Numbered from the stretch's first letter, positions 1 to 5,992 are shown. The stretch: 7,630 bases of DNA from an uncultured Candidatus Melainabacteria bacterium (GCA_934675685.1 CAKURL010000053.1:1-7630); one strand, 5' to 3'. Program-made: numbers and translations. Notes: generated by a model not told the origin, from the sequence alone.

Positions 1-1
1 A

Positions 2-658
2 ATAAATAGCTTATATATTAACGAAAACCTAGCTAAAGGCCATAAAAAAGACCTTAAAAAAGCTTTTTCTTATCTTTCAAAAAGCGGTTTTTATTTAAAA
101 GATGGAAAATTGTATGACAAAAACAAAAATAGAGTAGAATTTGAGCTTTTAACAAACGCGGGAAACACTCAAAGGGAAGCGACAGGAGTTTCAATCAAGC
201 AAGACCTAGAGCAGCTTGGAATAAAAGTGAATTTTAAACCGGTTGAATTCAATAGCCTTGTGACGCGCCTTATAAATTCTCCTGATTACGATTGTATAAT
301 AATTGCCCTAACATCTAATCTTTTAGAGCCAAACTCGGGCTACAATGTTTGGGCGCCTTATGGCTCTTCTCATCTTTTCAACAAAAGAACAAAAGACGAC
401 TTAAAAGGAACAGACACCCTTTTGCCTTTTGAAAAAGAATTGTGGGATATCTTTAACAAAGCTTCTCAAGAATTCAATATTTCAAAAAGAAAAGAATTTT
501 ATAACAAATATCAAGAAATAATCGCAAAAGAAAACCCGATGGTTTATCTATATGCTCCTATAAACATCGTTGCTGTGAGAAATAAATTAAAAAATCTTTA
601 TCCTACTAAAATCAATGGCTTGATTTATAGCATAAGTGACTTATATGTAGAAAACTAG
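2..658 (+). CDS. ABC transporter substrate-binding protein, family 5, C-terminal part (5' end outside window)
   Basis: This is the last 218 residues of an extracytoplasmic solute-binding protein of the SBP_bac_5 (oligopeptide/dipeptide/nickel, DppA/OppA-like) family. Proteins of this kind deliver peptides or similar solutes to an ABC importer. The frame is open to the left edge and has no convincing start; the first in-frame start-like codon (TTG at 110) has no ribosome binding site and lies in the middle of the fold. Family-typical stretches are visible: an LEQLGIKVNFKPVEFNSLVTRL-like segment in which a 'lysine/peptide-like' lobe-II strand leads into a YDCIIIAL core, a WAPYGSSHLFN segment, and the late P-M-V-Y-L-Y-A-P strand that precedes the C-terminal lobe-I return. 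The N-terminal signal or lipoprotein sequence would be outside the window. No permease or ATPase gene follows, so the transporter partners are upstream or elsewhere. The stop TAG shares a CTAG with the stop of the convergent pyrG. The family is fairly certain; the substrate is unknown. Confidence 0.85.
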   Translation: MNSLYINENLAKGHKKDLKKAFSYLSKSGFYLKDGKLYDKNKNRVEFELLTNAGNTQREATGVSIKQDLEQLGIKVNFKPVEFNSLVTRLINSPDYDCIIIALTSNLLEPNSGYNVWAPYGSSHLFNKRTKDDLKGTDTLLPFEKELWDIFNKASQEFNISKRKEFYNKYQEIIAKENPMVYLYAPINIVAVRNKLKNLYPTKINGLIYSISDLYVEN

Positions 659-2262
659 TTTTTAATTCTTTTTATAGCAGCTTCCACAAGCCCAACAAAC
701 AAAGGGTGCGGAGCTTCTAGACGAGATTTGAATTCCGGGTGGAATTGGCAAGCGATGAAATAGTCGCAAGTTGGGTTTTCCACGATTTCAACAAGTTTTC
801 CATCTGGGCTTGTGCCTGAAATCACTAAGCCATTTTTTTCTAAGATTTCTCTATAGTCGTTGTTGAATTCAAACCTGTGTCTATGTCTTTCTTTTATTTC
901 TTTTGTTTTATAAAGCTTTTGAGCTAGGGAATTTTCTTTTAAAACGCAAGGATATGCCCCAAGGCGCATAGTGGCGCCGTAGCCTAAGATGTGCTTTTGG
1001 GCTTCCATTAAATCCACGACTTGATATTTTGCATTTTTATCAAATTCAGAAGAATTTGCGTTTTCTAAATTTGCAACGTTTCTTGCAAATTCAATCACAG
1101 CACATTGCATTCCAAGACACAAGCCTAAATATGGAATATTATTTTCTCTTGCATATTGAATTACTTTTAATTTTCCTTCAATTCCTCTTGAGCCAAAGCC
1201 CCCTGGGACAACGACTGCTTGAGCGTCTTTTAAAAGTTCGCTCGCTTCTTCTTTTGTTTTTATGTCCTCTGCTGCAATCCATTTGATGTTTATTTTTGTG
1301 CTTTGGCTAAAGCCTGCGTGCTTTAAGCTTTCCACAACAGAAATATATGCGTCATTTAATTCTGTGTATTTGCCCGCTAGCGCAATAGTGAGTTCGCGCT
1401 TTGGGTTTTTGATTTTTTGAATTAATTTTTTCCAAGAAGTCAAGTCGATTGGTTTTTCTTCTAAATTTAAGATTTTTAAGACTTGAGAAGAAATATTTTG
1501 CTCTTCTAAAGCTAAAGGAACTTCGTAAATCGAAGGCATATCTTGACATTCTATGATGTTTTCTTTGTTCACGGAACAGAACAAAGAAAGCTTGTCTTTT
1601 TCTTCTTGAGAAACTTTATGAGATGTCCTCAAAACTATCATTTCGCTTTGTATGCCGTAGCTTCTAAGGAGACTCACGCTATGCTGGCATGGCTTTGTTT
1701 TGAGCTCTCCTGAAGTCGCTAAATAAGGTAAAAGCGCAGCATGGATTGACATAGAATTTCCAATGCCTACTTCGCTTCTAAATTGCCTGATTGCTTCAAT
1801 GAAAGGTAGCCCTTCAATGTCTCCCACGGTTCCCCCGATTTCCACGATTAAAATATCGGGGTTTGATTGATTTTGGGCTTTTATAATTCTTGATTTTATC
1901 TCTCCTGTGATATGGGGAATCATCTGAACAGTCGCCCCTAGGTATTCTCCTCTTCTTTCTTTTTGAATAACTGTTTGATAGATTGAGCCTGAGGTGACGT
2001 TATTTATTTGCCCAAGATTTCTATTTATAAATCTTTCATAATGCCCTAAATCTAGGTCTGTTTCTGCCCCATCTTCGCAAACAAAGACTTCCCCATGCTG
2101 AAAAGGGCTCATAGTCCCAGGGTCCACATTTATATATGGGTCAAATTTTTGTATAGCGATTTTGTAGCCTCTTGCGCTTAAAAGCTTGCCTAAAGAGGCG
2201 GCAATGATTCCTTTTCCCAAGGAACTAACCACGCCGCCTGTTATAAAAATATATTTTGTCAT
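655..2262 (-). CDS. pyrG: CTP synthase (glutamine-hydrolysing)
   Basis: CTP synthase makes CTP from UTP, ATP and glutamine, the last step of de novo pyrimidine nucleotide synthesis, in the cytosol. At 535 aa it has the normal full length. The N-terminal synthetase domain (about 1-265) starts with the family's GGVVSSLGKG loop (residues 9-18) and carries KFDPYINVDPGTM (39-51) and the HGEVFVCEDGAETDLDLGHYERF region (56-78). The class-I glutaminase domain (about 290-535) has the GGFGSRG oxyanion region (354-360), nucleophile Cys382 in GLCLGMQ, and the His508/Glu510 pair in CQFHPEF, so the triad is complete. The start ATG has a GAGG-type ribosome binding site that partly overlaps the space after the gatC stop. 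The 9-nt gap to gatC indicates co-transcription and probably translational coupling. No terminator follows, because the gene overlaps the convergent transporter gene by 4 nt. Identity is very secure. Confidence 0.98.
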   Translation of the reverse strand: MTKYIFITGGVVSSLGKGIIAASLGKLLSARGYKIAIQKFDPYINVDPGTMSPFQHGEVFVCEDGAETDLDLGHYERFINRNLGQINNVTSGSIYQTVIQKERRGEYLGATVQMIPHITGEIKSRIIKAQNQSNPDILIVEIGGTVGDIEGLPFIEAIRQFRSEVGIGNSMSIHAALLPYLATSGELKTKPCQHSVSLLRSYGIQSEMIVLRTSHKVSQEEKDKLSLFCSVNKENIIECQDMPSIYEVPLALEEQNISSQVLKILNLEEKPIDLTSWKKLIQKIKNPKRELTIALAGKYTELNDAYISVVESLKHAGFSQSTKINIKWIAAEDIKTKEEASELLKDAQAVVVPGGFGSRGIEGKLKVIQYARENNIPYLGLCLGMQCAVIEFARNVANLENANSSEFDKNAKYQVVDLMEAQKHILGYGATMRLGAYPCVLKENSLAQKLYKTKEIKERHRHRFEFNNDYREILEKNGLVISGTSPDGKLVEIVENPTCDYFIACQFHPEFKSRLEAPHPLFVGLVEAAIKRIKN

Positions 2263-2271
2263 CTTTCCTCT

Positions 2272-2553
2272 TTAGTTGATTTTTGGAACTTTGAAATATT
2301 CGCCTTCGATGTCTGGCGCATTTGCCATAAGTTCTTCTCTTGTGTTTTCGTAAATCTCTTTATCTTCTCTCATAACATTTACAAAGTCGATTGGGTGATT
2401 CATAGGTTCTACCCCTGTTGTATCCACTTCGTTCATTTTTTCAACATGTTCTAAAACATCACCTAGTTGGTGGGTAAATTTTTCTTTTTCTTCTTGTGTA
2501 AGTTCTAATCTTGCTAATTTAGCAACGTGTTCAACATCTTGAATAGTAATCAT
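2272..2553 (-). CDS. gatC: Aspartyl/glutamyl-tRNA(Asn/Gln) amidotransferase subunit C
   Basis: GatC is the small subunit of the GatCAB amidotransferase, which converts misacylated Glu-tRNA(Gln) (and often Asp-tRNA(Asn)) to the correct aminoacyl-tRNA. GatC stabilises and wraps GatA. The 93-aa product matches the usual length (about 95). It opens with ITIQDVEHVAKLARLEL, continues with an E-rich helix and QLGDVLEHVEKMNEVDTTGVEP, and has the late PDIEGEYFKVPKI tail, all typical of the family. The frame stays open upstream to a possible start at 2601, but the ATG at 2551-2553 is preferred. It gives the family N-terminus and has a strong AAGGGAGA ribosome binding site just before it. gatA and gatB are not in the window, so the subunits are split across the genome. 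It leads the gatC-pyrG transcription unit. Confidence 0.95.
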   Translation of the reverse strand: MITIQDVEHVAKLARLELTQEEKEKFTHQLGDVLEHVEKMNEVDTTGVEPMNHPIDFVNVMREDKEIYENTREELMANAPDIEGEYFKVPKIN

Positions 2554-2557
2554 AATT

Positions 2558-2565
2558 TCTCCCTT
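2558..2565 (-). promoter_or_regulatory. Shine-Dalgarno site of gatC
   Basis: The minus strand reads AAGGGAGA, four bases before the gatC ATG. It fixes the start at 2553; the longer frame starting at 2601 has no comparable site. Confidence 0.8.
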
Positions 2566-2573
2566 ATTTATAA

Positions 2574-2601
2574 ATTTAACAAAAAACAAAAAAGATTGCA
2601 A
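2574..2601 (-). promoter_or_regulatory. Candidate sigma70-type promoter for gatC-pyrG
   Basis: Read on the minus strand, TTGCAA (2601-2596) is followed after 16 nt by TTAAAT (2579-2574), then by the gatC ribosome binding site. The match to TTGACA/TATAAT is moderate, and a TATAAA nearer the gene is too far from this -35. The TTGCAA is its own reverse complement, so the same six bases could also be the -35 of the divergent response-regulator promoter. Confidence 0.35.
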
Positions 2602-2625
2602 TTTTTTCTTGAATTATTTTATAAT
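2596..2625 (+). promoter_or_regulatory. Sigma70-type promoter for the response-regulator cluster
   Basis: TTGCAA (2596-2601), an 18-nt spacer, and a perfect TATAAT (2620-2625). The predicted transcription start, about seven bases after the -10, is at 2632-2633. That is on or next to an in-frame ATG, so the message would have little or no leader. Confidence 0.6.
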
Positions 2626-2632
2626 GGTGTAT

Positions 2633-3289
2633 ATGGATATGAAGAATAATGTATTGATTGTAGAAGACCATGCTTTGACTTCTTTTGCGCTTAAAACGTC
2701 GCTTTCTACATCGGAATTTATAGAAAATATTTTAGAAGCAAGCTCGGCAAAAGATGCACTTGCTTTGGTTAAGGAAAACAAAATCGACCTTGTTGTGATG
2801 GATATTGGGCTTCCTGATATCGACGGAATAGAAGCAAGCAGAAAAATTAGAGAAATAAAGCCAGATGTGAAAATCATGGTTTTATCTTCGCATTGCGAAA
2901 AGCAAGAAGTAGAGCAATGTTTGAAAATTGGAATTAGCGCATATTGCACAAAAGACATTCAACCTCAAAAGCTCAAAGAAATCATAGAGGACGTTTTACA
3001 GGGTTCTTTATATTTTGATTCATCAATTGCAAAATTTGTCATGCAGACAAACACTCAAGAAGAAAAAAATGACGAAACCCATGTAAAAGATTGTTACAAC
3101 TTGACTCAACAAGAAAAAAGAGTATTAATATTATTAGCGAGCGGGAACAATAATTCTCAAATCGCAAAAAAACTTAAAATTTCAATAAACACTACAAAAG
3201 TCCATGTTTGTTCGATTTTGCAAAAAATGGAAGTCGAAGATAGGACGCAGGCGGCAATTAAGGCAATCAGAGAGAATTTAATTATTTAA
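2633..3289 (+). CDS. NarL/FixJ-family response regulator (orphan)
   Basis: A 218-aa DNA-binding response regulator. Residues about 5-122 form a receiver domain with acidic pair Glu11/Asp12 (LIVEDH), phospho-acceptor Asp57 (VVMDIGLPDIDG), the switch Ser85 and conserved Lys107. After a linker with QTNTQEEKNDE, residues about 154-216 form a LuxR-type helix-turn-helix (YNLTQQEKRVLILLASG, then NSQIAKKLKISINTTKVHV). All key receiver residues are present, so it should be phosphorylatable. Possible starts are ATG at 2624, 2633 and 2639. The first overlaps the TATAAT -10 box, so it should not be in the mRNA. 2633 coincides with the predicted transcription start, and 2639 also gives a good family N-terminus; none has a clear ribosome binding site. 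Its stop overlaps the next gene's ATG (TAATG). The histidine kinase and target genes cannot be seen. Confidence 0.9.
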   Translation: MDMKNNVLIVEDHALTSFALKTSLSTSEFIENILEASSAKDALALVKENKIDLVVMDIGLPDIDGIEASRKIREIKPDVKIMVLSSHCEKQEVEQCLKIGISAYCTKDIQPQKLKEIIEDVLQGSLYFDSSIAKFVMQTNTQEEKNDETHVKDCYNLTQQEKRVLILLASGNNNSQIAKKLKISINTTKVHVCSILQKMEVEDRTQAAIKAIRENLII

Positions 3290-3909
3290 TGACTTCACTG
3301 GCTAAAATTTTAATAGTAGACGATAATCCTAAGCTTTTAAAAGACACTCTTCCAATGTATGGTTACGAGGTCGAAGTGGCGCTTGACGGGCTTTTTGCGC
3401 TTAAAGTTTTGGACAACAACCCTGATTTTGATTTGATTTTGCTTGACGTTATGATGCCTAATTTAGATGGTTGGGAAACTTTAAAAGCAATTAGGACGAA
3501 TGAAAAAATTTCTCAAATCCCAATAATTATGTTGACTTCACTAGATGACCAAAATAAGCAAGTTTCCGGCCTTAAGTTTGGCGCAGATGACTATATCGTG
3601 AAGCCTTTTGTCCTTCCAAATCTTTTAGCTCGAATAGAAGCGTTATTAAGACGCTCTTCGTGGAATAAAACTACAAAGACAGCGACTGCACTTCCATTTG
3701 TGAAAGGTGAAAAAATTGGAACTTTAACTCAAAGAGAAAAAGAGATATTAAAAATGGTGGCAAAAGGTGAAACAAATTCCCAAATAGCTCAAAAGCTTTT
3801 TGTTCGAGAAGTCACTATTAAAACGCATTTGAATAATATTTATAGAAAATTAAACGTTGAAAATAGAGTCCAAGCAGTCTTGTTGGCTCAACAAACAGAA
3901 ATTATCTAA
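3289..3909 (+). CDS. Response regulator with receiver and LuxR-type HTH domains (orphan)
   Basis: A 206-aa response regulator. The receiver (about 5-122) has Asp11/Asp12, phospho-acceptor Asp53 in LLDVMMPNLDGW, switch Thr83 and Lys105 in DDYIVKPF. Its wording (VMMP, GADDY, the ALLRR exit helix) is that of OmpR/PhoB-type receivers. The output domain (about 143-204) is a NarL/LuxR helix-turn-helix: LTQREKEILKMVAKGETNSQIAQKL, then VTIKTHLNNIYRKL. So receiver and output come from different subfamilies, an arrangement also found in cyanobacterial/plastid Ycf29-like (TctD-like) regulators; orthology to those is only a possibility. The ATG shares its A with the upstream TAA stop, and there is no strong ribosome binding site, so translation is probably coupled to the first regulator. 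The two proteins share the same HTH type but have clearly different receivers, so they are not a recent duplication. Confidence 0.9.
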   Translation: MTSLAKILIVDDNPKLLKDTLPMYGYEVEVALDGLFALKVLDNNPDFDLILLDVMMPNLDGWETLKAIRTNEKISQIPIIMLTSLDDQNKQVSGLKFGADDYIVKPFVLPNLLARIEALLRRSSWNKTTKTATALPFVKGEKIGTLTQREKEILKMVAKGETNSQIAQKLFVREVTIKTHLNNIYRKLNVENRVQAVLLAQQTEII

Positions 3910-3914
3910 AAATA

Positions 3915-3919
3915 AAGGA
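3915..3919 (+). promoter_or_regulatory. Shine-Dalgarno site of the pentapeptide-repeat gene
   Basis: AAGGA six bases before the ATG at 3926. It decides for this start over the in-frame ATG at 3857, which lies inside the upstream gene and would add residues unlike the family. Confidence 0.75.
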
Positions 3920-3925
3920 AAAATT

Positions 3926-4447
3926 ATGTCAAAAGAAAATCTTGCAGAATTAATTATAAACGACTATGATTCATTTGTTGAATATCACAAAGAAAACCCT
4001 GAAATCGAGATTTCAGAGACCGATTTTTCTCACATGAATTTTGACAATGCTGATTTTTCAAACATTGATTTTTCTGGAACTACCTTCCAAGAAGCAAATC
4101 TTTCAAATGTTTCTTTTGTGGATTGCGACCTCACTGGGGTTGATTTTTCAAGAGCAAATCTTTCAGAATGCGATTTTTCAGGCGCAATCTTAAACGGCAC
4201 AAGCTTTAACTATGCAACTGTTAATTTTTGCAATTTTTCTGATTCAGATATGGCTGGAAGCAACCTTGCAGAAGCGGATTTAACAGATAGCGACTTTTCG
4301 ACTTCAGAAAACCTTGAATCTGCGCGCTTTGATGAATCTACGGCATGGCCAGACAACGACAAGCTTCCAGAGGACTTTGATTGCACATATAGCTATGACC
4401 TATCTTCTTTAAGAGAAGAAGATGAAAACCAAGGGGAACAATATTAA
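3926..4447 (+). CDS. Pentapeptide-repeat protein
   Basis: A 173-aa protein whose middle is an uninterrupted pentapeptide-repeat domain. A hydrophobic central residue (mostly Phe, some Leu, once Val or Met) sits at every fifth position from Phe34 to Phe124. That gives 19 repeats of the (A/S/V)(D/N)(F/L)(S/T)x kind, for example ADFSN, ANLSN, VDFSR and ANLSE. Such repeats fold as a right-handed quadrilateral beta-helix of about four to five coils. Residues 1-30 look helical and acidic (LAELIINDYDSFVEYHKENP). After the repeats comes ARFDESTAWPDNDKLPEDFD, a coda like the 'T.WP..' end of many cyanobacterial members, and then an acidic tail. There is no signal peptide or membrane segment, so it is probably cytosolic. 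It follows the second response regulator after 16 nt, so it is likely in the same transcript. The molecular role of most such proteins is unknown. It differs from Qnr/MfpA gyrase protectors, and nothing here shows gyrase binding. Confidence 0.9.
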   Translation: MSKENLAELIINDYDSFVEYHKENPEIEISETDFSHMNFDNADFSNIDFSGTTFQEANLSNVSFVDCDLTGVDFSRANLSECDFSGAILNGTSFNYATVNFCNFSDSDMAGSNLAEADLTDSDFSTSENLESARFDESTAWPDNDKLPEDFDCTYSYDLSSLREEDENQGEQY

Positions 4448-5040
4448 TAGCTATTTTCTAAATATTTAAATAATTTAGAAAATTTTGAATTTAATTCTTC
4501 AAGGTTTTCTTCTTCATCTATTTCAATCGTAATAGTTGGGATATTTCTTTCTATTCCACAATATGTTCCAAAGCTCCCAGGAGTCGGGTAGCCTATGTCA
4601 TTTGTGATTTTGTAACCAAGGAATTTTTGAATTTCTTTAGATAATTCCAAAGCAGGTCCATCAAAATTGATGACTTTATAGGGCGAATGGATTGTGATTA
4701 TTGCGTCATATTTTTCTTTTTCAATCAAATCTACAAGAAATTTTGTTTCTTTTTCGCTATTTGGTTCTTCTCCTCCAAAATAGTCGTCTTTTTTTGATTT
4801 AACCCAATTTTTAGTTGGAAAATTTCTGTTTAAATCGACGTTATTTAAATTTACTCTTTTGTTGTTTTTATTTAACCTTGGAATATAATGAATTTCGTTT
4901 TTTGAAGGGGTGTTATCTTGTTTTAAATAAGAATTTATAAAATATTCCCCTTGAAATTCGTCTCCATGAAAAACTCCAATTATGAGGAGTTTTTTGTCAT
5001 AATTGGAGTTTAACTTTTTAATTATAGTAATATCTTGCAT
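4444..5040 (-). CDS. M14-family zinc carboxypeptidase, MpaA-like (murein peptide amidase candidate)
   Basis: A compact 198-aa metallopeptidase of the M14 (carboxypeptidase/MpaA) superfamily. Visible motifs are the zinc-binding HxxE in GVFHGDE (His25, Glu28), a substrate-binding VDLNRNFPT with Asn71/Arg72, the third zinc ligand His118 in AIITIHSP, a YPTPGSFGTYCG stretch (151-162), and the catalytic Glu173 in ITIEIDEE. The YPTPGSFG segment and the cytosolic nature (no signal peptide) resemble MpaA, which cleaves the gamma-D-Glu-meso-diaminopimelate bond of recycled murein tripeptide. That substrate is inferred, and the protein is shorter than E. coli MpaA (about 240 aa). Its ATG starts one base after the rpaB stop. 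Its AGGA ribosome binding site lies in the last rpaB codons, so the two genes should be one operon with coupled translation. A long perfect inverted repeat lies in codons 10-24. The 3' end overlaps the convergent pentapeptide gene by TTAA. Confidence 0.8.
   Translation of the reverse strand: MQDITIIKKLNSNYDKKLLIIGVFHGDEFQGEYFINSYLKQDNTPSKNEIHYIPRLNKNNKRVNLNNVDLNRNFPTKNWVKSKKDDYFGGEEPNSEKETKFLVDLIEKEKYDAIITIHSPYKVINFDGPALELSKEIQKFLGYKITNDIGYPTPGSFGTYCGIERNIPTITIEIDEEENLEELNSKFSKLFKYLENSY
4971..5011. repeat. 15-bp perfect inverted repeat inside the 5' end of the M14 peptidase gene
   Basis: The arms 4971-4985 (AAACTCCAATTATGA) and 4997-5011 (TCATAATTGGAGTTT) are exact reverse complements around an 11-nt loop. 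The loop contains another partial copy of the arm (GGAGTT on the plus strand), so a second, mutually exclusive short hairpin is possible. In the minus-strand transcript the stem is followed directly by a short U run (five U counting the stem end, then C), so it could act as an attenuator between rpaB and the body of the peptidase gene. Confidence 0.8.
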
Positions 5041-5041
5041 T

Positions 5042-5791
5042 TTATCCTATTCTTTGAAACATGTAGCCAATGCCGCGAGCAGTCAAGATTAATTCTGGGT
5101 TTGCAGGGTCTGTTTCTAGCTTTGAGCGCAATCTTGAAATATGCACGTCAACCACGCGAGTGTCGATTCTGTGGTCTGGTGGATATGCCCAAACGTGTTG
5201 TAGGATTTCGTTTCTAGAAAAAGCGCTTCCAGAGTTATTTACAAGCAATTCTAACAAGCTGAATTCCATGCCTGTCAACCTAATTCTTTCGTTTTTGCGG
5301 TAAACTTGGCGTCTTGCTGTATCGATTTTGATGTTTCCTGTAGTAATCACATTTTTAGTTGTTTTGCTTCCTGTTGGAATTGTAACATCTTTTGTGATTG
5401 TTCTTCTTAAAACTGCTTTTACGCGAGCTTCAAGTTCTTTTGGAGAGAAAGGTTTAATTACATAGTCGTCTGCGCCAAGCTCAAGACCTGTAATTCTTTC
5501 TGATACATCGCCCAATGCAGTTAGGATAATAATTGGAACATCTGAAACGCGTCTGATTTCGCGAGTAACGCCATATCCGTCCATTTTAGGCATCATAACG
5601 TCCAAAATCACGATGTCTGGATTAGTTTTGTTGAACAATTCAACTGCTTCTTCTCCGTCTTCCGCAGTAACTACGTTATATCCTGCCATTTTTAATCTTG
5701 TTTCTAAAATTCTTCTTATGCTAGCTTCATCATCAACAACCAAAATTTTTTGTTTGGAATCAGACTGTTCTGCTTGGGTCTCTTTTGTCAT
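5042..5791 (-). CDS. rpaB: RpaB (Ycf27) OmpR-family response regulator
   Basis: A 249-aa response regulator matching cyanobacterial/plastid RpaB along its length. The receiver (about 14-128) has KILVVDDEASIRRILETRLKMAGY (Asp20/Asp21), phospho-acceptor Asp64 in VILDVMMPKMDGYG, Thr91 in the ILTALGDVSERITGLELGADDY stretch, and Lys113 in VIKPFSPKELEARVKAVLRR. The winged-helix output (about 150-248) has IDTARRQVYRKNERIRLTGMEF, then TRVVDVHISRLRSKLE and the LILTARGIGYMFQR end. In cyanobacteria RpaB works with kinase NblS (Hik33), binds HLR1 direct repeats and is essential; it is related to WalR of Firmicutes. The start ATG has a good AAGGAAG ribosome binding site. It is followed after 1 nt by an M14 peptidase gene. 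No kinase is nearby, as is usual for rpaB. Direct repeats upstream suggest autoregulation. Family assignment is strong; its role outside photosynthesis is unknown. Confidence 0.93.
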   Translation of the reverse strand: MTKETQAEQSDSKQKILVVDDEASIRRILETRLKMAGYNVVTAEDGEEAVELFNKTNPDIVILDVMMPKMDGYGVTREIRRVSDVPIIILTALGDVSERITGLELGADDYVIKPFSPKELEARVKAVLRRTITKDVTIPTGSKTTKNVITTGNIKIDTARRQVYRKNERIRLTGMEFSLLELLVNNSGSAFSRNEILQHVWAYPPDHRIDTRVVDVHISRLRSKLETDPANPELILTARGIGYMFQRIG

Positions 5792-5806
5792 TTTTCTTCC
5801 TTACTT

Positions 5807-5812
5807 ATTATA
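5807..5812 (-). promoter_or_regulatory. Possible proximal -10 box for rpaB
   Basis: The minus strand has a perfect TATAAT here, just before the rpaB ribosome binding site. No acceptable -35 is found 16-18 nt upstream, so it would need an activator, and the leader would be under ten bases. It is a weaker candidate than the TTGCAA/TAATAT pair further upstream. Confidence 0.3.
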
Positions 5813-5850
5813 TCTTTACATCGTTACAAAATATTTATTTTTTTGAATTT

Positions 5851-5879
5851 ATATTAACATAAATTAACTTTTTTTGCAA
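5851..5879 (-). promoter_or_regulatory. Candidate sigma70-type promoter for rpaB-M14 peptidase
   Basis: Read on the minus strand: TTGCAA (5879-5874), a 17-nt spacer, and TAATAT (5856-5851) preceded by TGT, which makes an extended -10 (TGnTAATAT). It lies downstream of the terminator of the neighbouring minus-strand gene, so rpaB should be transcribed independently. The HLR1-like repeat sits in the spacer and -10, where bound RpaB would probably repress. Confidence 0.45.
5854..5871 (+). promoter_or_regulatory. HLR1-like direct repeat in the rpaB promoter
   Basis: TTAACATA-AA-TTAACTTT: two 8-mers with a 2-nt spacer, which is the layout of the HLR1 site bound by RpaB, (G/T)TTACA(T/A)(T/A) twice. 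The first copy has one mismatch and the second two. A further TTTACA-TC-GTTACA pair lies at 5815-5828 but has a period of 8 rather than 10. AT-rich sequence makes chance matches likely. Confidence 0.3.
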
Positions 5880-5914
5880 AAGGAATATTTATTTTCTCCT
5901 GAGCTTTTTTGAGC

Positions 5915-5942
5915 AAAACAAAAAGCTCGCAAATGCGAGCTT
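5915..5942 (-). terminator. Rho-independent terminator of the 185-aa coiled-coil protein gene
   Basis: On the minus strand AAGCTCGC pairs perfectly with GCGAGCTT around a 4-nt ATTT loop (stem 5923-5930 with 5935-5942), followed by TTTGTTTT. The 8-bp stem has five G-C pairs. It lies 50 nt after the stop of the upstream minus-strand gene and before rpaB, so it separates the two units. Confidence 0.85.
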
Positions 5943-5992
5943 AAGGTTTAAATCAATTTAGGAATTGAGAGAGTTAGTTAGTTAAATTTTGT

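Noticed and set aside
1029..1549. Open frames in other frames across pyrG on both strands
   Set aside because: They lie wholly inside the well-supported CTP synthase gene, have biased low-complexity composition and lack ribosome binding sites.
2554..2601. Longer gatC start adding 16 residues
   Set aside because: The extension is AT-derived, unlike GatC, and would run over the strong ribosome binding site that serves the ATG at 2553.
2609..2632. TTG or first ATG (2624) as start of the first response regulator
   Set aside because: Both lie in the promoter; the 2624 ATG overlaps the TATAAT box and would not be in the transcript.
2614..2958. Minus-strand open frame of 114 codons opposite the first response regulator
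   Set aside because: Antisense shadow of a clear receiver domain; no family-like sequence.
3857..3925. Earlier start of the pentapeptide-repeat gene
   Set aside because: It lies inside the second response regulator and lacks a ribosome binding site; the ATG at 3926 has AAGGA at good distance.
5815..5828. TTTACA-TC-GTTACA as a true HLR1 site
   Set aside because: The half-sites are good but the period is 8 bp instead of 10, so it does not fit the described spacing.
5035..5846. Plus-strand open frames opposite rpaB
   Set aside because: Antisense to a full-length RpaB; composition follows from the reverse complement of its codons.
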